A DNA stretch of 64,000 bases. Origin: Rhizophagus irregularis. Taxonomy: Eukaryota; Glomeromycota; Glomeromycetes; Glomerales; Glomeraceae. This document shows, in pieces, positions 56,301-64,000 of the stretch (its first letter is position 1; the number at the start of each line of letters is the position of its first letter). Position numbers and translations under genes: made by a program. The notes beneath the pieces were generated by a model. It had not been told where the DNA came from, made no database searches, and worked only from the letters and a program-made list of their open reading frames with translations. Location of the stretch: contig NC_089450.1 in NCBI RefSeq assembly GCF_026210795.1, positions 3,100,001-3,164,000 on the forward strand. Direction: 5' to 3'.

Positions 56301-56858
56301 ATTCTATCAAATACTGTCAAATGTACTGAAAAATGTGTTAAAATTATGGACTCTTGGAGAAGTCATCCAAATGTTGACTATACATATTCATTAGAATCAC
56401 TTACTTCTAAAGAATAAATTGAAAAAGAGATGTGTGAATTTATGGCTTCCGATCAAAAAAAAGGTGAACAGTATTCAAGAGATTACGAAGTCAACAGTCC
56501 AAATATTTGATGAATTAGAAGAAGGAGAAGGTTCAAGCCAGGCTAGTCAGTCAAGCCTGGCAATTTGGGAAATTGATGATGATTAATTAATAAATTCATT
56601 TTAATAAAAAAATTTTCATATTATTATAATCATGGCTAATTAATTCACTCAAGAATGCGGTGGATGGAATCATAATCTATTGGACGAGAATAATTTTCCC
56701 AAAATCCATGCTACACTTGATGGTTCTTTAAAGAAATGAAACGGTTGGGAGTAGGTGCAGCAAAACCGCATGATGGCTTAACAAATGAAGAATTAAACTT
56801 ACGACGTCTCCTAATAATTCCAAAGGATTACTCAGAAGGGTTTACTTATGGATTTGTC
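56301..56858 (+). pseudogene. Coding relics of an unidentified repeated protein
   Basis: The plus strand has open blocks separated by stops and shifts: KCVKIMDSWRSHPNVDYTYS then SLTSKE-stop-IEKEMCEFMASDQ (about 56328-56457), DELEEGEGSSQASQSSLAIW then EIDDD-stop (about 56508-56586), and MKRLGVGAAKPHDGLTNEEL (about 56738-56800). The acidic end ...IWEIDDD reads like the C terminus of a real protein. The last block may belong to a Crypton-like recombinase, but this is a weak resemblance. No complete gene can be made from it. Confidence 0.35.
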
Positions 56859-59600
56859 TGTTAGGATGTCCACTCAATATCAATTTTAGCGTCATACTAC
56901 ACTCAGCAAACCGATCCTACTATAACTACTTTTTGCGTTACCATTTTTATTGTGTTCCAACATTAAATGTAACTGTATTTCAGTAAGTCCACAATAAGAT
57001 TGGTTCGTCTACATGCCTATCTTTCAAATTTAGATACAAAGGTCTTGCAATTAAAAGCATGTTACTTGATAATTATGGTCTATATAATACAAAAGAAGCA
57101 CTATTCTAAAAGTACCCCTTGGGCTGAGTGACCGAAGGAAGCGAGTGACAATCCACACCTCTGACACATAAGCAAACACAACCCTGACACATGAGTAGAT
57201 CGAATGGACCGAATGGACATGACAGTCTGCACCAGGATATCTTGTCGAGGTAACTTATCAGGAAAACACAAGCATCTCATTACAAAATAGAATTTGTCAC
57301 ATTCAACAAAGTGTATTTTGACACAGGCGTGGTTGTGTTCTTAATCATGCAATATTTACTATATCACAAATAAGATCATTACCATGGAAGAATTGGAATT
57401 TATCGTTGTAAATAAAAAATTTTCAAATTTTCATTTTAATGATTTTAACATTTTTTACAAGAAAATATATAAAATGAATGGTCCCATAGACCTTTAAGAG
57501 GATTGAATCCTCATGGCAACAACGATGTCCGGTTTAAAAGTGATAGTTATTGGATTCATTTTGATTAGAATTTGTATATTTATTCAAGAAAAGATTTGAG
57601 AATTTGATTTAACTTGCTTGATTCGTTCGATTTAATATGATACGGTATTTTTAAGCATGTAAAATTCATTTGTTCCGATGGTGTTCGATTAGAGAAATCA
57701 GTCGCAAAAAAGAAAAATAAAGTTATTATATCCGCCATTGCTTATTATAGAAATTGTGGCTTTCCTTATGTACCCTATTTATCACTATTATCTCTTTTCC
57801 TACGCATAATGTATTGTTTCATTTTGATATTCTCCTCTTAGTGTTTCAAAAATAATAGTTTATTTTACTATTCGGCGGACATTGTGCGTTGATGTCATAT
57901 TACTTATACATGAATAATTCCGATTACTCAATTAGTCTATTTGTGATATTGGTTAATTGATTTTACAAGACGCCTGAATTATTTAGGGGAATTCTTCAGG
58001 GGAAATTTTTGGGAATTTTTCTTTTACATTATTGACTTTTTGAAAGAATAAGATCAAATTTTATTTTCCTTAAATCAATCATACGAAAATAAACAACGAA
58101 AATAATGAAAATATCACCAATATTTTATTTATTTATTTATTTGAAACCTGCGCCGGATGCGTACGTACAGAATATTTCTACATTGAAATTTTTGCCGATT
58201 TTCAGTTGATTTTTGTAAAATTATTTTATCTCGTCTTTCGAATTTTTAAAAAAATGAAGTGAAGGATAATTGGATAATTTATAAAAATTTTAATAATTAA
58301 TCGAAATTTATTTTTACGTAAAATTAAAAAATCAATTTATCGTTTAATTACAAAATAATATTATATACATATTAAAATCAAACCGATATTCAAAATACAA
58401 ATAAAAATTTTAAAATTACAAGAATTCTTTTACAAAATCTTTTTAAAAATAAAATAAAATAAGTTTTTATAAAGCTATTTATTTAATTGCTTGATATCAT
58501 AAACCATTAGGAGAATTTAAACTTTCATACAGTAATAGCAAAGAAAAAGTTTTTTTGTAGCGGTTAACTATAACAATGGCTGTTGATCCATTTTTGATTA
58601 AATTTGTATATATATGAGAAATAGTTTCTCGAGAATTGATTTGTCTAATTTATTTGTTTGCTTGATTTATTTGATTTGTCTTTCGTTCTGAACTTTATTG
58701 TTTTGATAAGGAAATTTTACAAGGAGAAATAAAGGCGTATTCATGATAAATATATCGAACAAATAAAATTTTGGGCGTTTAAATTGTCGATCATCATCAT
58801 AGGAAAATTTTACATAATTTTACATTGTTTTCTTGTTATATATTGTTATATACCTACCCTTCACCATCATCTTCTTCCTCATGTATTGCAATTGTTTCAC
58901 TTTTAATATCCACCAGGACCCCAAGAAATAAAATACTGAAATAGGTAACAAGAAATAAACGCGTAGAATGGGCCAAAATAACCACGAAAATCTTTCCTTT
59001 TTTAGATAATTTTAGATAATGTTGGTCAGAATTTTATTACTTATTTTTAATATCTGACTGACATTATAATAATTCCGGCCCTGAAAAAATGCTTAGAGCT
59101 AATAGTAAATTTTTGCTAATTTCCTATGACCTATTTATATATTGCTCGGGGTCCTATTCACCCTTGAAGTTTCGAAATTTTAAAGAGCATATATCCATTT
59201 TTAGAAATTATTTAAAGATCTGTAGGTCAATCATTTTTTGAATCCATTTCATGCGCCATTTCCGCCGTATGCATATCGACCGTCTAATCAAAATTTTTGG
59301 CTAAGAAAACTTTTTTCCTAAGGCGTCGACGTACATCAATATCAAATTAACTTTATTTGTACCCATTCGTGCAAAATTTGAAACTACAATTTTTTTTGTT
59401 CTACATTAATGGAGTCATTCAGCGTGATAACGATAGTATATTATTTAAATTAATACTATAAGATTATCAACTGAAAATACAGTATAATGTAACCTTACAA
59501 GGAAAAAATATATAAGAATTATTAAATGAAATGTTCGATATATTCAATGAACCATCTCGCTTTATTTTCAACTGTTAATCAATCTAAATATTGTTCAGAT
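56859..59600. other. Intergenic, weakly repetitive
   Basis: No supported gene. Around 57110-57240 is a GC-richer patch with direct repeats CTGACACATRAG and CGAATGGAC. The stretches near 57540-57860 and 58580-58910 look distantly alike (TTGATTARAATTTGTATATAT and a later TTGTTTCATTTT/TTGTTTCACTTT). Confidence 0.35.
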
Positions 59601-59604
59601 AGCA

Positions 59605-59700
59605 TATTCTATCAGACTATATGGAGCTTCATCAGGAAATGTTTTCCACTTAAAATTCACGCGGAAATCCACATCAAATATGTGGAAATCTGAATAGTTC
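59605..59700. repeat. Dispersed repeat, TTCCAC-TAAAATYCACG unit, copy 1
   Basis: AGACTATATGGAGCTTCATC followed by TTTTCCACTTAAAATTCACG and CGGAAATCCACAT is echoed at 61073-61165. An inner palindrome TCCACAT-caa-ATATGTGGA is present. Probably an old mobile element fragment. Confidence 0.5.
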
Positions 59701-59787
59701 TAATATTTTCCAAATACCCTGTGACAAAAGCATGTGGTATTTTCGGCGGATCAACAAAATTCGATGTGAATCCGTGTAGGATGCTTG

Positions 59788-59958
59788 ATGGTACTTATGT
59801 ACCTGGATCTAGAGCACAGGCCCACGCAGCTACCTGCTAATGCCGCAGTAACTGTCAGACAGGAATTTATTCCTACCCACGATTTATTAGGTGGCGATGA
59901 AGCTCGTAATATGGGAATGTACACATGTTCCGATACAAAGCTATGTGGAATTATGTGA
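59788..59958 (+). other. Short open frame of unusual composition (56 aa)
   Basis: ATG 59788 to TGA 59958. The product includes LPANAAVTVRQEFIPTHDLL and GGDEARNMGMYTCSDTKLCG. GC content is well above its surroundings and the residues are not homopolymer-like, so it may be an exon or a transposon relic. I do not recognise it and no promoter or splice sites are clear. Confidence 0.3.
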
Positions 59959-61072
59959 TGTTTATAACATTATGCGTATTAAAATCCAATCCTACACTTG
60001 ACTGTTTTGAACGATATGGCCGATCACGGGATTCGGGCGATGTAGTCTGGTCCGGTCATTATAGGACAATAACAGATGAATTTCATTGTTAAACCTTCAT
60101 CTCAAAATAAGGGGATTACTAGGGTAAGTGGAAAGGAAGGGAATTAGAATAAGGGAAGGAAGAAATCAGGAATTAGGGTAAGAAAACATTTGTTTGAAGT
60201 TTGAAGTTTTGCCGATCAAAGTTAGGTAAGGAATTAATTGAAACGTGTATTCAGTAATCAATGCAGTGAATAAGAAAAAGGAAAAAAGTTCTTTCTATAT
60301 TACTGTTTATACCAAAGTTTGTATATGAAAGTTTGCCATAATTCATGTAAAGTGTAACAATGATTCAAACTAAGCAATCTTGACGAGTTGACGTGTGAAT
60401 ATTTTATACATATAATCAATTTTTTTTATAATTATTGATTAAATAAATTCCAGCATTAATGATAAATTTCAATATTAGATCAAGTTAGTTATAATGATGA
60501 CAATAATTACTATATACTATTGGTTGATAGAATCGTTCATTTGCGGTCAATCAAAATATATTGTGGATCAATTTGTATCTTCTCTAGTTGTTACTGGACT
60601 TTCTTACGTTATTTATATAAACTCTTTCATTCATAAATATTCTATGAAAAGAAAACAATAATATTTAAAAATAAAATACTAAGATAAAATATCACGACAT
60701 TCAATGGTAATTCTATGCATGTCACCAAGTCACCAACAGAATTATTATTCTTATAAGATTTTATCTCCAAACTTTTCTACGCATCATTTATGCAGACTCA
60801 ACTAGATATCATCTGGAACTAGAGGTTGCTAGATTGTTCATGGCTAAATCACAATTATTAAACGCACAAGTTCTGAATCGAAATGTACTCCTTAACTTGG
60901 CTTTACAGTAAAAACTTAAATTTTCTTAACCGATTTTATAAATCAATTATAGATTATATATGCCAAATCACTTCGCAAAAGAATCTTGTAATTTAAAATT
61001 TTAGGTAGCAATTTATTTTCTTAATCAAAATCAATAGAAATTTTAAATACATTTCAATGTCGCTCAATAGAC
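59959..61072. other. Intergenic, nothing recognised
   Basis: A purine-rich GGAAGGGAATTAG-type stretch at about 60120-60180; otherwise plain AT-rich sequence. Confidence 0.4.
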
Positions 61073-61165
61073 TGTCGGAACGCCCAACATCAGAAAATTT
61101 CTTCCACGTAAAATCCACGTGGAAGGATCCACATATTTCTGAACTAATCCATACGGAATTACGTT
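61073..61165. repeat. Dispersed repeat, TTCCAC-TAAAATYCACG unit, copy 2
   Basis: AGACTGTCGGAACGCCCAAC then TTCTTCCACGTAAAATCCACG and TGGAAGGATCCACAT aligns with 59605-59700 in the same orientation. It contains TCCACGTGGA with a CACGTG core at 61116. Confidence 0.5.
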
Positions 61166-61753
61166 ACCTAAAAAATTTCATGATGCACGTCCTAATTTGG
61201 AATTTGTTGTGAAAATTTTTTCATAAATTCGGAAACGCACAACGTGACTTTCAGGATTCAAATTTATATATATAACGAAAAAAAAAAAAAAAAAATATAA
61301 CGAAAAAATAATTTATTCAATTTATCCGTTACAATAGAATAATTTTTTTTTATATAAAATTAAGAAATTTACTTTTTTTTTATTAAATTTAAAAAACAAA
61401 TTTATCTAGCGATAAAAAAAATATTTAGACCAAAAAAAAAAATTACTGCGTCTTTTCTTGAATTTAATGTAAAAGCCGCTTTTTATGCTTTATCTGCAGA
61501 TCCAGGATAAAAAAATGATTAGTCGGTAGATTCAATACTACTTCTCTATTTTTTTAATTTAATTTAAGAAGTTTTATTTTTAACTGCTTTCTCTCCAATT
61601 TGTGTTTACAGTATCACATTTGATTTGTAGTAGTGCCGTATAGCTTTTTTAAATTTTGTAGCGTCATTATCATTTTGACCGATATCAAAATAAAACAGTG
61701 AAAAAAATTTATTTCGGGGCGTGCTTGTTAATGGTATGATTCTCTGACCCTAA

Positions 61754-61945
61754 GTCCGTAATGAAACAGCCATAATTCAACAAAGAATTGATGCATCTCG
61801 AATTAATTCAGTTCCAAAAATTATTATATCTTGTTGGATACATGTTGCAAAGACTATGAAAGCAGTTTTTAACAAGAAATTTACATCAGATAGCTATGAG
61901 AAATTGCAATAATGTCTCGAAGAAGAGTTTTCAATCCTTCCAAAG
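61754..61945 (+). pseudogene. Exon relic of an unidentified protein
   Basis: VRNETAIIQQRIDASRINSV, PKIIISCWIHVAKTMKAVFN, KKFTSDSYEKLQ, then an in-frame TAA, and CLEEEFSILPK before GTATAG, which could be a splice donor. The amphipathic pattern looks like genuine protein. No start codon is in frame (a TAA precedes at 61751). Possibly part of a transposon protein; family not identified. Confidence 0.4.
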
Positions 61946-62157
61946 GTATAGTAACACATTTGAAATTCGGAATGTGGAATAATTTCAAATAATTAACAAT
62001 ATTTTACTTTATATAGGTTGTCCTAGTCTGTCTTTAGCCGGTGAGTATGTGAGCGGATGCGTCCTCGTCTGTAAATTTTCGCGAATCCGTTCAGGACCTT
62101 TTCAGCAATATTCTCCCTTAGGGTTCTGCATCTAAGAAGTGGAAGATGTCCTATTTA

Positions 62158-62400
62158 TTATTTTTTTTTCTTATAGAACTCCGGTTCCAAGAATGTTACC
62201 GGAATCCTAGGCAAATTTTCACCTTCGAAAACTTGGAAAAAAATTATTTATTTTATTAATTTTTTTCATTTTTTTTTGTAAGTCTCTGTGAAAGCTCTTG
62301 TATTTTTCTTGATTTTTTTTTAAAAAATTTTTTTTTTTTTTGTAGAATTTCGGTTTCAAGATCATTACCGAAATACTTTTGAAACTTTGGAAAAATTTTT
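62158..62400 (+). repeat. Tandem pair of exon-like units
   Basis: GAACTCCGGTTCCAAGAATG...ACCGGAATCC...AACTTGGAAAAA (about 62178-62242) is repeated as GAATTTCGGTTTCAAGATCA...ACCGAAATAC...AACTTTGGAAAAA (about 62345-62400). Each is preceded by a T-run and an acceptor-like TTATAG or TTGTAG, with a run of T and GTAAGT between them. Confidence 0.5.
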
Positions 62401-62428
62401 TAAAAAATGAAACGCCACACTACAGAAC

Positions 62429-62653
62429 ATGTCACTTCTGGAAATTGATATACACACCCAAAGGCATTTATACCGAAATTATGACATCGCTCCACTTAGA
62501 TGCCATCGTAGAGGAATAAACATTCATATTGAAAAAAACTCAAAATCAAAATCAGCAGCAGTGGACTACAGAGTCATAAAGAAATTCCCGTTAATCTTTA
62601 AAATCAGGCAAAACTCCCACGCAATAGAAGTCCTCACTCATTTTACTCAATAA
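62429..62653 (+). CDS. Hypothetical protein (74 aa), codon use unlike host
   Basis: ATG 62429 to TAA 62653. The product includes EIDIHTQRHLYRNYDIAPLR, CHRRGINIHIEKN and KKFPLIFKIRQNSHAIEVL. Codons ending in C (CAC, ACC, GAC, ATC, TAC, TTC, TCC) are more frequent than in the kinases or the reductase, closer to the LINE frame at 48503. It may be a fragment of a retrotransposon gene. No domain recognised. Confidence 0.35.
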   Translation: MSLLEIDIHTQRHLYRNYDIAPLRCHRRGINIHIEKNSKSKSAAVDYRVIKKFPLIFKIRQNSHAIEVLTHFTQ

Positions 62654-64000
62654 TATGTTCCATGGCTTTAAAACGCATCGATATCTGATAACATAGTACA
62701 GTGGATCATGAGCTCCTTCGATTGGACAATAAGTGTAAGTTTCAGTACTTTCGAACATTTTTATTTTTTTCTTTTTTAAGAAACACTTTCCTTCTTTCTT
62801 TTTTGTAAGTTCCAGTCTTCTATTCTTTGAGTGAAAGTGTAAGTTTCGATACTATTAAAACTTCTATTTTCTAAGTTTCAATATGATTTTTTTTCATTTT
62901 TAGGAAAAATTGGGATTCATTCTCTTAGTAGTTTCTAGGTTTCGGTTCTTTGGAGGCTGATTGTATTGTAGTAATACAAATTTTTTATTAGATCCAGTTT
63001 TAAGCACCGATTATATTATCTATCTTCAGACTCTTCAAATTGAGTATGTTGGGTTTCAACGAAACTTACATTTTTTTTTCTAAGAAATGTTTTACAAAAA
63101 TTACGAAACTTTTTTAATAGAAATGTTTAATAATATTTTTTTTTATTTCTTTATAGTTTCAGGACATCGAGCACTTGGAATTAATTTGTGAATTATTGTT
63201 ATTCTTTATCGTCTTTTCTTTTATAATTGTGATTAAGAAAGATTAGTTCAATCAATTATTTGTCAATTTAAAAAATCAGTCTACCGTATATATTTAAATC
63301 ATATAATAAAAACATTACGTTAATGAGGCGAAGTCCCTTGCAAGACGCAAATTCTAGTTAAACTTGTTGTAAATTAATAACAGTTCACATAATTTTGGAT
63401 TTTCTATAATAAACCAAGAAAATAAAATTAAAGAAAAAGAAAAATCGAACAAAAAGCGGTTCAGCCAATAGAATTTTGTTGATTTTGCGCGCCATCTCAA
63501 ATTCACTTTTTAAGATCTAGTATACCGAAATTAGTTAAAATTAAAAAAAAAAATTATTTACGCAATGGATATTGTAGATTATATCCCAAAATTATTTTAT
63601 TGTTGAAAGCATAAACAAAGCACATGAATAAAGCATAAATAAGCATAGGGTAGGATAGGGTAGGTATGGGCACATGCATATGCATATACTTTGTTCAGGA
63701 ATGTTTTTAAAATATATATACAAGCAGCGATAAATCTAACCAAAAATTCTCGTAATATGACACAATATTGCCAATAGTATTTTCTATTTCTTTATGACAA
63801 TAAATTTACATTTAGAAATCTTTGATAATTTCATATGTACTTACCTTTAAACCTCCAACTGAAATTCCTTTATACACGACATCAATAAACGCAACGCCAA
63901 GATTAAAAAATCAAAGATGAATTTGCCGGAAAGAACAATATACAAAATATACTGCGATTATTTATTTTTTCTTCTTTTAGATTTTAAAAATAACAATTCT
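62654..64000. other. Degenerate GTAAGTTTC repeats, then plain AT-rich sequence
   Basis: Between about 62735 and 63070 short motifs of the form GTAAGTTTCRRTAYT recur six or so times with T-rich spacers. A patch GGGTAGGATAGGGTAGG is at about 63648-63666. No gene was found to the end of the window. Confidence 0.4.

Noticed and set aside
63640-63670. GGGTAGGATAGGGTAGG as telomere-like repeat
   Set aside because: Only two imperfect units inside ordinary sequence; not a telomere array.

Overview
The window is eukaryotic, very AT-rich (GC roughly 27% by eye) and gene-poor. Genes carry short GT-AG introns. There are several serine/threonine kinase genes of the tyrosine-kinase-like type, most with an N-terminal CxxC...CxxC zinc ribbon, and many small transposon derivatives. 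This combination fits the nuclear genome of an arbuscular mycorrhizal fungus (Glomeromycotina, Rhizophagus-like). That assignment is inference from gene families and composition, not from a search.

Layout. 1-2,000: an intronless, secreted proteinase K-type subtilase (572-1852). 3,441-5,855: a kinase gene inside a segment that is duplicated at 52,041-54,327. 6,700-15,600: hAT-type and PIF/Harbinger-type miniature elements (MITEs), remnants of a Harbinger-like transposon, a two-exon small gene (8771-9133), a small basic protein gene (11876-12067) and a frameshifted Asn/Gln-rich pseudogene with 51-bp repeats. 15,600-20,200: AT desert with a degenerate tandem repeat. 20,200-23,400: a small membrane protein, a tRNA-derived SINE with perfect 16-bp target duplications, and a seven-exon aldo/keto reductase with one frameshift. 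23,703-25,018: an element with 130-bp terminal inverted repeats. 25,000-30,500: AT desert. 30,594-38,508: three related kinase copies on the minus strand (one intact, two decayed), then a Tigger/pogo-like MITE. 39,685-41,507: a decayed RecQ-type helicase. 42,691-44,614: a kinase with a tandemly duplicated catalytic loop and one frameshift. 47,512-49,947: a hAT MITE, then a nest in which a transposase-like coding fragment is split by a MITE that is itself split by a LINE copy. 52,600-54,100: second copy of the first kinase. 54,700-64,000: MITEs, coding relics and degenerate repeats.

How it fits together. The kinases look like members of one expanding and decaying receptor-less signalling family: single-locus amplification, a dispersed 2.3-kb duplication, and pseudogenes with nonsense codons, deletions and frameshifts. 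The rest is dominated by non-autonomous mobile DNA. Four to five MITE families have or nearly have 3-bp target duplications, two elements are hAT-like, one is Tigger-like, and a LINE and a SINE share the same kind of A/T-rich tail. The strongest observations are the three-level nested insertion at 48.1-49.9 kb, the SINE/LINE pair with perfect 16- and 17-bp target duplications, the 45-bp duplication of a kinase active-site loop, the GT-to-GC splice-donor change between the two duplicated kinases, and a strong excess of CACGTG. I found no tRNA, rRNA or CRISPR array.
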